A DNA stretch of 9,511 nucleotides from Desulfovibrionaceae bacterium (GTDB taxonomy: Bacteria; Pseudomonadota; Gammaproteobacteria; Burkholderiales; Burkholderiaceae_C): positions 1 through 9,511 of the forward strand of contig WRJY01000263.1 of the NCBI GenBank assembly GCA_009778355.1. Reading direction: 5' to 3'. Positions 1 through 5,888 of this stretch are shown here, in pieces. The position numbers and the translations under genes are program-made. Position 1 is the stretch's first letter; every line of letters starts with the position of its first letter. The notes beneath the pieces were generated by a model. It did not search any database. It worked only from the letters and a program-made list of their open reading frames with translations, and was not told where the DNA came from.

Positions 1-73
1 GGCCCGTCTGGGAAAACCGGACGACGAGCACCCGCTTGGGAGCCGGGATCGTATCCGGCGGGATGGAATTCAC
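1..73 (-). CDS. Partial flavodoxin-like protein, N-terminus only (possible dialkylresorcinol condensing enzyme family)
   Basis: An open minus-strand frame enters from the left edge and shows only about the first 24 residues if it starts at the GTG at 71-73. The visible part ends in KRVLVVRFSQTG, which has the shape of a first beta strand followed by an S-x-T-G phosphate-binding loop, as in flavodoxin-fold proteins. Proteins annotated as dialkylresorcinol condensing enzyme begin in a similar way, but that assignment rests on about ten residues and is from memory. The frame stays open upstream to an ATG at 125-127, and another GTG lies at 29-31, so the start is unsettled. A TATAAT hexamer (105-110, minus) favours the start at 73. 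The gene is divergent from the exporter gene that begins at 186. The rest lies outside the window. Confidence 0.45.
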   Translation of the reverse strand, partial: MNSIPPDTIPAPKRVLVVRFSQTG

Positions 74-104
74 GTCGGAAGGCTCGAAAAAACGCGAATT
101 TTTG

Positions 105-110
105 ATTATA
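105..110 (-). promoter_or_regulatory. Candidate -10 box (TATAAT) for the leftward partial gene
   Basis: Read on the minus strand this is a perfect TATAAT in a locally AT-rich stretch of an otherwise GC-rich window. It lies 31 bases upstream of the GTG proposed as the start of the leftward gene, which leaves room for a short leader. I see no good -35 hexamer at 16-18 bases. It is suggestive only. Confidence 0.3.
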
Positions 111-185
111 GATATTCGCCCGATCATCCCGTCCGCCCCGCCAAGCCGCACGTATAGTTGCCGCCTTTGCCGGCGCAGCTTTTTC

Positions 186-1085
186 ATGCCCTCCACCACC
201 AGTCTCTGGATTGCCTTCGCCATCATTGCCGCGCTGAGCCAGGTCGCGCGCAATGCAATGCAGCGCAACCTCACCAAGCCGCTGGGGACCTGGGGCGCGA
301 CGAACATCCGTTTTCTGTTTGGCTTTCCGTTTTCGATCCTGTTTCTGGCCATCGTGCTGATCGCGTCGGGTGACCGCCTAGGCTGGCCGCCCGCCGTCTT
401 CTGGCCGTGGCTGTTGCTCGGCGCGCTGACTCAGATTCTCGGCACGGGGCTGATGCTGCTGGCCATGACCGAGCGGTCCTTCGTGGTGACGACGGCCTAT
501 CTGAAAACCGAGGCGATCCAGACCGCGATCTTCGGCTTCGTCTTTCTCGGCGATCACCTGACCTGGATGAAAGTGGCCGCGATCCTGATCGCCACCGCCG
601 GGGTGGCCGTCACCGCGCTCAGGCCCGGCGGCGGGAAGGGGTTTGGCGAAATCAGGCCGACCATCACCGGCCTGATTTCGGCGGCGGCGTTCGCGCTGTC
701 CGCGGTCGGCTTTCGCGGCGCCATCATCGCCGTACCCGAGGTCTCTTTCGTCACGGCGGCATCGTTCACGCTGGCGCTCAGTCTGCTGGCGCAAACGCTG
801 ATCCTGACGATCTACCTGCTCTGGCGGGCGCCCAAGGTGCTGCAAACGATTCTGGGCCTGTGGAAGCCGTCGATGCTGGCGGGCTTCGTTGGCGCCCTGG
901 GCTCGCAGTTCTGGTTTCTGGCATTCGCGTTGACCGCCGCCGCCAACGTCCGCACGCTCGCCCTGGTCGAAGTCCTGTTCGCGCAAGGCGTCGCTTACCA
1001 TTCGTTCAAGCAGGCGCTTTCGGCGCGCGAGTTCTCGGGCATCGTGTTGATCGTCGCAGGCGTTGCGCTGCTGGTGGCGGCGTGA
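186..1085 (+). CDS. EamA/DMT-family inner-membrane transporter
   Basis: A 299-residue, almost entirely hydrophobic protein with the two-repeat, ten-helix plan of the drug/metabolite transporter (EamA) superfamily. The first repeat covers roughly residues 7-146 and ends with TEAIQTAIFGFVFLGDHL and a helix ending in VTALRP. The second covers roughly 158-299 and ends in LVEVLFAQGVAYHSF, then a last helix. Both blocks are the usual conserved stretch before the final helices of each EamA repeat. Members export amino acids, metabolites or drugs; the substrate cannot be read from sequence. The ATG at 186 is preferred because it directly precedes helix 1; the frame is open further upstream, but that part is polar and unlike the family. 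No strong ribosome binding site is visible. radA starts 20 bases after the stop, so the two may share a transcript. Confidence 0.85.
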   Translation: MPSTTSLWIAFAIIAALSQVARNAMQRNLTKPLGTWGATNIRFLFGFPFSILFLAIVLIASGDRLGWPPAVFWPWLLLGALTQILGTGLMLLAMTERSFVVTTAYLKTEAIQTAIFGFVFLGDHLTWMKVAAILIATAGVAVTALRPGGGKGFGEIRPTITGLISAAAFALSAVGFRGAIIAVPEVSFVTAASFTLALSLLAQTLILTIYLLWRAPKVLQTILGLWKPSMLAGFVGALGSQFWFLAFALTAAANVRTLALVEVLFAQGVAYHSFKQALSAREFSGIVLIVAGVALLVAA

Positions 1086-1105
1086 AAAATCACTGAATTT
1101 CCCGC

Positions 1106-2527
1106 ATGGCCAAGGACAAAACCATCTTCACCTGCAACGAATGCGGCGCCAGCAGTCCGCGCTGGCTGGGCAAGTGTCCGGGGTGCGGGGCGTGGAATTC
1201 GCTGATCGAATCGGTGGCCGAGGCCGCCCCCGCCGCCGGCAAGAACCGTTTGGGCGGCGCGTTTTCGGCGCTGGCGCCGGGCACGGGCGTGCTGCCGCTG
1301 GCCGAGATCGAGGCGGTGGACGTGGCGCGCTGGCCCACCGGCCAGCCGGAGCTGGACCGCGTGCTGGGCGGCGGCATGGTGGCCGGCGGGGTGGCGCTGA
1401 TCGGCGGCGATCCGGGCATCGGCAAATCCACCCTGCTGCTGCAAGCCCTGGACACGCTGCAGCGCAGCGGCGTGACAGCCCCCGACGAAGCCCGGCAGCG
1501 CGGTGGCACGCTTTACGTGACGGGCGAGGAAAGCGGCGCGCAGGTGGCCCTGCGCGCGCGCAGGCTGGGGCTGGCCGGCTCGCGGGTGGCGGTGCTGGCG
1601 GAGATTCAACTGGAAAAAATCCTCGCCACGCTCGCTCAGCGCCAGCCGGCGGTGGCGGTGATCGATTCGATCCAGACCATCTACAGCGACCAGCTCACCA
1701 GCGCCCCCGGCAGCGTGGCGCAGGTGCGCGAGTGCGCGGCGCACCTGACACGCTGGGCCAAGGCCAGCGGCTGCGCGGTGGTGCTGGTGGGCCATGTGAC
1801 CAAGGACGGCCAACTGGCCGGCCCGCGCGTGCTGGAGCACATGGTGGACACGGTGCTGTATTTCGAGGGCGAGACGCATTCGTCGTTCCGCCTGATTCGC
1901 GCCATCAAGAACCGCTTTGGCGCCGTCAACGAAATCGGCGTGTTCGCCATGACCGAGCGCGGCCTCAAGGGAGTGAGCAACCCCAGCGCGATCTTCCTGA
2001 GCCAGCACGCGCAGCCGGTGCCGGGCAGTTGCGTACTGGTGACGCTGGAAGGCACGCGGCCCATGCTGGTGGAGGTGCAGGCGCTGGTCGATGGCGGCGG
2101 GCCCAGCCCGCGCCGCCTGTCGGTCGGTCTGGAGCGCGACCGCCTGGCGATGCTGCTGGCCGTGCTGCACCGGCACGCCGGCGTGGCCTGCGGCGATCAG
2201 GACGTGTTCGTCAACGCCGTGGGCGGCGTGCGCATCAGCGAACCGGCGGCGGACCTGGCGGTGATGCTGGCCATTGCCTCCAGCCTGCGCGGCAAGCCGC
2301 TGCCCAAGGGCTTCATCGCCTTCGGCGAAGTGGGCCTGGCCGGCGAGGTGCGCCCCGCGCCGCGCGGACAGGAGCGGCTGCGCGAAGCCGCCAAACTGGG
2401 CTTCAGCATGGCCGTGATGCCGAAGGCCAATGCGCCGAAAAAAGAAGCCAGAGAGCTTGAAGGTCTGACGATTCACGCGGTAGAGCGGATCGACGAGGCG
2501 CTGGAGATCGTGCGCCAGATGGCGTAA
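1106..2527 (+). CDS. radA: DNA repair and recombination protein RadA (Sms)
   Basis: A 473-residue RadA, a hexameric RecA-like ATPase that drives branch migration of recombination intermediates. The order of parts is standard. There is an N-terminal C4 zinc finger (Cys10, Cys13, Cys24, Cys27). The RecA-like ATPase core has Walker A GDPGIGKST (residues 101-109), a Walker B-like strand VAVIDSIQ (183-190) and the family signature KNRFG (268-272). A C-terminal Lon-protease-like domain carries GEVGLAGEVRP (408-418) but serves as a scaffold, not a protease. It is slightly longer than the usual 455-460 residues, apparently because of extra residues around 121-133 just before TLYVTGEE. No Shine-Dalgarno sequence is obvious before the ATG, but the start is fixed by the zinc finger close behind it. 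The gene follows the exporter by 20 bases. The toxin-antitoxin operon begins about 100 bases downstream. Confidence 0.97.
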   Translation: MAKDKTIFTCNECGASSPRWLGKCPGCGAWNSLIESVAEAAPAAGKNRLGGAFSALAPGTGVLPLAEIEAVDVARWPTGQPELDRVLGGGMVAGGVALIGGDPGIGKSTLLLQALDTLQRSGVTAPDEARQRGGTLYVTGEESGAQVALRARRLGLAGSRVAVLAEIQLEKILATLAQRQPAVAVIDSIQTIYSDQLTSAPGSVAQVRECAAHLTRWAKASGCAVVLVGHVTKDGQLAGPRVLEHMVDTVLYFEGETHSSFRLIRAIKNRFGAVNEIGVFAMTERGLKGVSNPSAIFLSQHAQPVPGSCVLVTLEGTRPMLVEVQALVDGGGPSPRRLSVGLERDRLAMLLAVLHRHAGVACGDQDVFVNAVGGVRISEPAADLAVMLAIASSLRGKPLPKGFIAFGEVGLAGEVRPAPRGQERLREAAKLGFSMAVMPKANAPKKEARELEGLTIHAVERIDEALEIVRQMA

Positions 2528-2594
2528 GAGCCTGTTCAGTGTCTTTTCGCCTGAAAAGGAAAACAGCGCGTCCGCTGCATTGCGGCGAGCAATG

Positions 2595-2610
2595 TATTAC
2601 AATTGTTATA
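2595..2610. promoter_or_regulatory. Palindromic operator candidate upstream of the toxin-antitoxin operon
   Basis: TATTACAATTGTTATA is symmetric at 14 of 16 positions around a perfect ACAATTGT core. It sits 20 bases before the antitoxin ATG in an AT-rich patch. A -10-like TATAAC (2607-2612) overlaps its right arm, so a protein bound here would block the promoter. AbrB/MazE-type antitoxins are known to repress their own operons by binding such palindromes; that this site is used here is inferred. I see no good -35 hexamer. Confidence 0.5.
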
Positions 2611-2629
2611 ACTTTGCAGGAACGGCGCC

Positions 2630-2854
2630 ATGCACACCTTGAAGGTCACACAGATCGGCAATTCGCTGGGAGTCATTCTTCCGCGCCAGGTACTAGCGCA
2701 GTTGGCGCTGGAAAAGGGTGATGCGCTCTACTTGACCGCATCTGCCGATGGCGTGCGGCTGACGCCTCATGACCCCGCCTTTGAGCACCAGATGGAGCAA
2801 GCGCGCAAGATCATGAAAGAACGGCGCGCCGTACTGCGCGAGTTGGCCAAGTGA
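2630..2854 (+). CDS. AbrB/MazE-like antitoxin of a type II toxin-antitoxin pair
   Basis: A 74-residue protein. The N-terminal ~45 residues are a SpoVT/AbrB-type swapped-hairpin DNA-binding domain: the start LKVTQIGNSLGVILPRQVL, then EKGDALYL and a strand ending GVRLTP, is the classic pattern. The remaining ~25 residues (EHQMEQARKIMKERRAVLRELAK) are a charged helix that probably binds and neutralises the toxin. An AGGA ribosome binding site lies at 2618-2621, 8 bases before the ATG. The stop codon overlaps the toxin start (GTGA), which implies translational coupling. Autorepression through the palindrome at 2595-2610 is likely for this family but is inferred. The identity as an AbrB-type antitoxin is firm; the exact subfamily is not. 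Confidence 0.88.
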   Translation: MHTLKVTQIGNSLGVILPRQVLAQLALEKGDALYLTASADGVRLTPHDPAFEHQMEQARKIMKERRAVLRELAK

Positions 2855-3252
2855 AGCGGGCCGCCAATGATGGCTGGGTCTGGCTGAACCGGCCCGTCAT
2901 GCTGGCGGTTCACGAAGCGCAGTTGGCCGAGCATGGCGGCCCAATCGGGGTGCGTGACGCAGGGCTGCTGGAATCGGCCCTCGCAAGGCCGCAACACCTG
3001 GCCGCTTACGCCAAGCCCGACATTGCAGCCTTGGCTGCTGCATATGGCTACGGCATCGCACGCAATCACCCGTTCGTTGACGGCAACAAACGTTCAGCCT
3101 TCGTCGCGGTCGAGCTCTTTCTCGCACTCAATGGATATGCTTTGTCAGCCAGCGATGCCGATTGCGTCGTGACCATGCTCGCCATCGCAGCCGGCGATAT
3201 CGACGAAGCCGCCTTCGCGGCCTGGCTGCGAAAGCACAGTACGCCGCGCTGA
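2851..3252 (+). CDS. Doc-type (death-on-curing, Fic fold) toxin
   Basis: A 133-residue protein with the Fic/Doc signature HPFVDGNKR at residues 73-81, where His73, Asp77, Asn79, Lys80 and Arg81 match the catalytic loop. The Lys in place of the second Gly of true Fic AMP-transferases (HxFx[D/E]GNGR) is the Doc form. P1 Doc phosphorylates elongation factor Tu and so stops translation. The loop appears intact, so the toxin is probably active. The upstream ESALARPQ segment (41-48) is also typical of Doc-family proteins. The GTG start at 2851 overlaps the antitoxin stop by 4 bases; the upstream gene's end fixes the start. The partner is an AbrB-like protein rather than Phd, a combination often seen in proteobacterial chromosomes. 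The pair sits between radA and a palindromic element and looks like an accessory insertion. Confidence 0.9.
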   Translation: MKRAANDGWVWLNRPVMLAVHEAQLAEHGGPIGVRDAGLLESALARPQHLAAYAKPDIAALAAAYGYGIARNHPFVDGNKRSAFVAVELFLALNGYALSASDADCVVTMLAIAAGDIDEAAFAAWLRKHSTPR

Positions 3253-3305
3253 CGCCAGCAAAACGGGTTTTGCCACTGGGCCGGCGATCCTGTCGGCACG
3301 CTGAG

Positions 3306-3308
3306 TTA
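3306..3308. repeat. Left copy of a putative TTA target-site duplication
   Basis: TTA directly precedes the left terminal inverted repeat of the 3309-3544 element and is repeated directly after its right end. A 3-base match is weak by itself; it gains weight from exact abutment to both repeat ends. Confidence 0.35.
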
Positions 3309-3326
3309 CCCTAAAAACGGCAGTTG
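3309..3326 (+). repeat. Left terminal inverted repeat of the palindromic element
   Basis: CCCTAAAAACGGCAGTTG, exact reverse complement of 3527-3544. The A at 3308 and T at 3545 extend the match to 19 bp, but that is automatic if TTA is a duplication. Confidence 0.85.
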
Positions 3327-3384
3327 ACCGCTCCTTTATCCTCGTAACCTCGCATGAACACAACGGTTTCTGCCCTCAATTCAA

Positions 3385-3401
3385 CTCACCGCTTAGGTGA
3401 G
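3385..3401. repeat. Small hairpin inside the palindromic element
   Basis: CTCACC (3385-3390) and GGTGAG (3396-3401) form a perfect 6-bp stem with loop GCTTA, just left of the large palindrome. Its function is unknown. Confidence 0.6.
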
Positions 3402-3407
3402 AGTGCT

Positions 3408-3525
3408 ATGCGCCCGCCAGCGCCGCGCTCGGCGCGCCATGCGGCGTTGCTCGTCCTTGCGGGCAGTAGCCCGCCGCGTCCTCGCGCCTTGCCTGGCACG
3501 CCGATCACGGCGCTGGCGGGCGCAT
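3408..3525. repeat. Long imperfect palindrome with an 18-bp perfect outer stem
   Basis: ATGCGCCCGCCAGCGCCG at 3408-3425 is the exact reverse complement of 3508-3525. The pairing continues inward to about 3442 and 3491 (31 of 35 positions complementary by my count). A central hairpin, GCGGGC (3459-3464) and GCCCGC (3469-3474) around AGTA, sits at the tip. In RNA from either strand this would be a very stable structure. Confidence 0.85.
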
Positions 3526-3526
3526 C

Positions 3527-3544
3527 CAACTGCCGTTTTTAGGG
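3527..3544 (-). repeat. Right terminal inverted repeat of the palindromic element
   Basis: Exact reverse complement of 3309-3326. It abuts the stop codon (3545-3547, minus) of the adjacent M50 protease gene. Confidence 0.85.
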
Positions 3545-4276
3545 TTACCCGAAAGAGGTCGCGTGGCCTCTCGCGCCCAGCATCTCGTGCGTGTCGTGCG
3601 CCATGACTGCGAGAAAAGCGAGCAGGCCCAGGTAATACAGCGCGTAGGTCAGGCGCGTTTCGTTCGAGACGGCGTAGTACCGCTGGTTTGCCGGATCGGA
3701 GGGGTCGTAGCGCCATGCCTTCATGACTTGGGGCGCGGCCAGAACCGCCATCAGGATCAGCAGCGGACTTGGCCGCCAAAAAAAGAGGCCGACCAGCACC
3801 GGCACGCCGAACAGCCAGACGCGCGGCGAGAGCACGGCGGTGATGCGGCCGCCGTCGAAAGGCGACAACGGAATCAGGTTGAACAGGTTCAGAAAAAATC
3901 CCGCGTAAGCCAGCGCGAGCATCAGGTTGCTGCCATAGGCCCGCGCTGCAAAGTAGCAACCCAGCGCGGCGATGCTGCCGAGTAAAGGCCCGGCGAAGCC
4001 GACCCAGGCTTCGGTTTCAACGTCGTGGGGCTGGCTCTTGAGTTCGATCCATGCGCCGACGAAGGGTATGAACGTCGGCGCGCCCACGTCAAGCCCGCGC
4101 TGGCGCGCCGCCAGATAGTGGCCCATTTCGTGCATGAAGATCAGCCCGACGAAGCCCGCCGCGTAACGCCAGCCGAAGATGAAGGCATAGGCGACGACCG
4201 ACACCAGCATCGAGCCGCCCATGACGAGCAGCTTGGACAGCTTGCCCGCACTGAGCAGGAGCAGCAGCAATTTCAT
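3545..4276 (-). CDS. Site-2-type intramembrane metalloprotease (peptidase M50 family)
   Basis: A 243-residue polytopic membrane protein. The zinc-binding HEMGH is at residues 49-53 inside a hydrophobic helix, and the second M50 motif NLIPLSPFDGG at 133-143 supplies the third metal ligand (Asp141). FAGPLLG (94-100) is also typical. Such proteases cut within or next to membrane helices of substrates. The protein is short and has no PDZ domain, so it is closer to the compact M50 proteins than to RseP. The C-terminus, from about 205, adds a further membrane helix and then a His-rich bit (HDTHEM). The stop codon TAA coincides with the TTA flanking the palindromic element. A GGA lies 8 bases before the ATG. 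The gene is 55 bases downstream of the DUF2167 gene on the same strand, probably in one operon. The substrate is unknown. Confidence 0.88.
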   Translation of the reverse strand: MKLLLLLLSAGKLSKLLVMGGSMLVSVVAYAFIFGWRYAAGFVGLIFMHEMGHYLAARQRGLDVGAPTFIPFVGAWIELKSQPHDVETEAWVGFAGPLLGSIAALGCYFAARAYGSNLMLALAYAGFFLNLFNLIPLSPFDGGRITAVLSPRVWLFGVPVLVGLFFWRPSPLLILMAVLAAPQVMKAWRYDPSDPANQRYYAVSNETRLTYALYYLGLLAFLAVMAHDTHEMLGARGHATSFG

Positions 4277-4331
4277 TTCAGCGATCCAGGGGGGATGCGT
4301 TTTCAGCGTGCAGCGCGTGAAGCCCGAAAAG

Positions 4332-5240
4332 TCATTCCTTGCGCTTGAAGAACTTGCGAACGCCCCACAGCGCGCCGGCGGCGGCGACGATCAGGAGCTT
4401 GCCGAACTTCGCCAGCGCCGCCAAAACGACCGCCAAAAGACCAAGCTTCTTGGCCGCCGCGCCCGCCACCAGCGCCGCCAGACCATACGCGGCGACTTTG
4501 TCGGTGGAGCCGTTGAAGTCGGCATAACGCTTGCCTTCGCCATACTGCAACGCGGCCAGCAAGGTCATGGCTTCGGGCTTGTACTTTTCCAGCTCGCTGG
4601 CGTTGGTCACGAGGTTCAGGCTGATGTAGCCCTCGCGGCCAAGCGCATAGGTGTTGTAATTAACGCCCTGATCCTTGGTATCGGCGGCGCCTTTGTCACG
4701 CAAGGTCGCCGCCCAGACCAGGCGGTGCGTGGCGGTATCGTATTTTGGCGGCTGCGCCCAGCCGATCACCTCGATCGGGGCAATGCCGCGCCTGGCGCGC
4801 TCCTTGTTGCCTTCTTCCGTGCCTTCCTTCAGGCTTTGCAGCAGTTCGTCCGCGTTCCAGTCCCTGGCATCGTCGTCCTTGATGTAACCCTCGTTGATGA
4901 AGGTGACGGTCGCCATCCAGTCGTCGTCGTTATCGGGGACGATCAGGCCCATGAAGCCGGGGCCGGGCGAGTTGCCCATGACGCGCATCAGTTGGGTTGC
5001 CGCCGGAACCGGTATCCAGACATAGCCCTTGAGCAGATGCAGCGTCCCCTGATCGCGCAGCGCAATGTCGGCAGGGCCGGGCTTGTGCGCCGCGCGGACT
5101 GCCGCCTCAGCCCTTTCCTGCTCGGACTCCAGGGCGGTTGCGGCAGCCGATGCCGACGGGCCTGGAGGATTGGCGGCTCCCGCGACGGCGGCACACGCAA
5201 TGAGAAGCGCCGCCAGAACGCGGCCAAAGCGAACACCCAT
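4332..5240 (-). CDS. DUF2167 protein: exported, membrane-anchored, function unknown
   Basis: A 302-residue protein that I recognise as DUF2167. Residues 1-22 form a signal peptide ending AVAGA. A charged stretch (about 35-50) leads into the conserved domain, which holds RDQGTLHLLKGYVWIP (62-77), MRVMGN (85-90), GYIKDDDARDWNADELL (118-134), KEGTEEGN (138-145), GW..P.YD (160-168), NYNTYALGREGYISLNLV (194-211) and YADFNGSTDKVAAYGLAAL (239-257). A Gly/Ala-rich hydrophobic C-terminus (about 252-293), ending in KFFKRKE, should form one or two membrane helices with the basic tail in the cytoplasm. The main domain is therefore predicted to be periplasmic. A good GGAG lies 6 bases before the ATG. The M50 protease gene follows on the same strand, which makes this protein a possible substrate or partner of the protease; that is inference from position only. 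Confidence 0.85.
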   Translation of the reverse strand: MGVRFGRVLAALLIACAAVAGAANPPGPSASAAATALESEQERAEAAVRAAHKPGPADIALRDQGTLHLLKGYVWIPVPAATQLMRVMGNSPGPGFMGLIVPDNDDDWMATVTFINEGYIKDDDARDWNADELLQSLKEGTEEGNKERARRGIAPIEVIGWAQPPKYDTATHRLVWAATLRDKGAADTKDQGVNYNTYALGREGYISLNLVTNASELEKYKPEAMTLLAALQYGEGKRYADFNGSTDKVAAYGLAALVAGAAAKKLGLLAVVLAALAKFGKLLIVAAAGALWGVRKFFKRKE

Positions 5241-5348
5241 TGGAATCTCCAGCGTTATGTAATTTTGAGAAAGGCGTTCAGTTTACTCATGCGCAGCGGC
5301 TCGTTTGGCCACCCCCTGAAGGGCCGTGGCGCGGCGACAATCGGGCGT

Positions 5349-5789
5349 ATGAATATTCGATCTCTCATCACCCTGGCTGGCGCGGTGGCGCTGGGCGCGC
5401 TGGCCTGGCAGGCTGGCGGCTGGCAGGGCATCATCTTGCTGGTCAGTGGGCTGGTGCTGTGGCTGTTGTTGTCATTCACGCGGCTGATGACGGTGTTCAG
5501 GCGCGCCAGCGAACAGCCGGTAGGCTACATCGGCAGCGCGGTGATGCTCAACGCCAAGCTCAAGCCCGGCCAGCGGCTGCTGCACGTGGTGGCGCTGACG
5601 CGCTCGCTCGGGCAGCGGCTGTCGGCCATCGACGCGCAGCCCGAGGTCTATTGCTGGACCGACCCGGGCCAGTCGCGCGTAACGGCGCGGTTCGAGAACG
5701 GCCGCCTCGAGCAATGGCGGCTGGAGCGCCTGGCTGCCGATGCCCAAACGCCCAGCCTGCCCGGCGAGCAAGAGCCGCCGCAGGCTTAA
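5349..5789 (+). CDS. Small membrane protein of unknown function
   Basis: A 146-residue protein that I cannot assign to a named family. Two hydrophobic helices lie at about residues 5-20 and 26-43, followed by a basic turn (RLMTVFRRA). A soluble C-terminal domain of about 95 residues (PVGYIGSAVMLNAKLKPGQRLLHVV...ARFENGRLEQWRLERL) looks well folded and conserved in style, ending in a Pro/Gln-rich tail. The start is the ATG at 5349, directly before helix 1; the same frame is open far upstream, but that part is antisense to the DUF2167 gene and is not coding. No strong ribosome binding site is seen. It is divergent from DUF2167 and lies 99 bases before ilvE in the same direction, so the two could share a transcript. 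Confidence 0.75.
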   Translation: MNIRSLITLAGAVALGALAWQAGGWQGIILLVSGLVLWLLLSFTRLMTVFRRASEQPVGYIGSAVMLNAKLKPGQRLLHVVALTRSLGQRLSAIDAQPEVYCWTDPGQSRVTARFENGRLEQWRLERLAADAQTPSLPGEQEPPQA

Positions 5790-5802
5790 AATTGCCCGGC
5801 TC

Positions 5803-5846
5803 GAGCGCCGCCGGCCCGCAGCCGTTCGTGACCGCGGGCCGCGCTC
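5803..5846 (+). promoter_or_regulatory. Stem-loop in the ilvE leader
   Basis: GAGCGC (5803-5808) pairs with GCGCTC (5841-5846), and GGCCCGC (5813-5819) pairs with GCGGGCC (5834-5840). This gives a 13-bp stem with a 4-base bulge and a 14-base loop. A pyrimidine-rich run follows, but there is no T-tract, so it is not a standard intrinsic terminator. I see no Leu/Ile/Val-rich leader peptide. It may be a leader or 3'-end structure of the upstream gene. Confidence 0.4.
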
Positions 5847-5888
5847 GGCTCTCCCTCTTCCCGATTCGACAAAACCGAGGACATCCGC

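Larger units (their letters stand above)
3309..3544. mobile_element. MITE-like palindromic element (no transposase), about 236 bp
   Basis: The element is bounded by exact 18-bp terminal inverted repeats, CCCTAAAAACGGCAGTTG at 3309-3326 and its reverse complement at 3527-3544, flanked by a direct TTA at 3306-3308 and 3545-3547. Inside are a 6-bp hairpin (3385-3401) and a long imperfect palindrome (3408-3525). No convincing protein is encoded; a 62-codon open frame at 3354-3542 is Arg/Pro/Ala-rich and runs through the palindrome. The layout resembles non-autonomous miniature transposable elements or large dispersed palindromic repeats. Copy number and the mobilising transposase cannot be judged from one window. 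It lies between two convergent units, the toxin operon (plus) and the protease gene (minus), so its hairpins may also form or terminate the 3' ends of both transcripts. Confidence 0.55.

Noticed and set aside
36..185. A 50-codon N-terminal extension of the EamA transporter
   Set aside because: The sequence is polar and Arg/Ser-rich, covers the divergent promoter region and the leftward gene, and does not fit EamA proteins, which begin directly with helix 1.
995..2476. A 493-codon open frame antisense to radA, and a 465-codon plus-strand frame at 1063-2460
   Set aside because: Both are His/Gln/Arg/Gly-rich shadows of the high-GC radA gene, without a recognisable domain; radA itself is unmistakable.
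2543..2558. Hairpin CTTTTC-GCCT-GAAAAG after radA as a terminator
   Set aside because: The stem is AT-rich with one central GC-poor run and no T-tract follows, so it is too weak to call.
3258..3273. Hairpin GCAAAA-CGGG-TTTTGC after the Doc toxin as a terminator
   Set aside because: It has only six pairs, four of them A-T, with no T-tract after the stem; the palindrome at 3408-3525 is a better candidate for 3'-end structure.
3354..3542. A 62-codon plus-strand frame inside the palindromic element
   Set aside because: Its composition (Arg/Pro/Ala) follows from the palindrome. There is no ribosome binding site and no domain, and it ends within the terminal repeat.
4221..5348. A long upstream extension in frame with the small membrane protein at 5349
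   Set aside because: It is antisense to the DUF2167 gene and the end of the protease gene, is rich in Arg/Gln/Gly, and has no family features. The real start is the ATG before the first helix.
5241..5348. Promoters in the divergent gap between DUF2167 and the small membrane protein
   Set aside because: TTGAGA at 5265-5270 has no -10 partner at 16-18 bases, and I found no convincing pair on the minus strand, so none is annotated.
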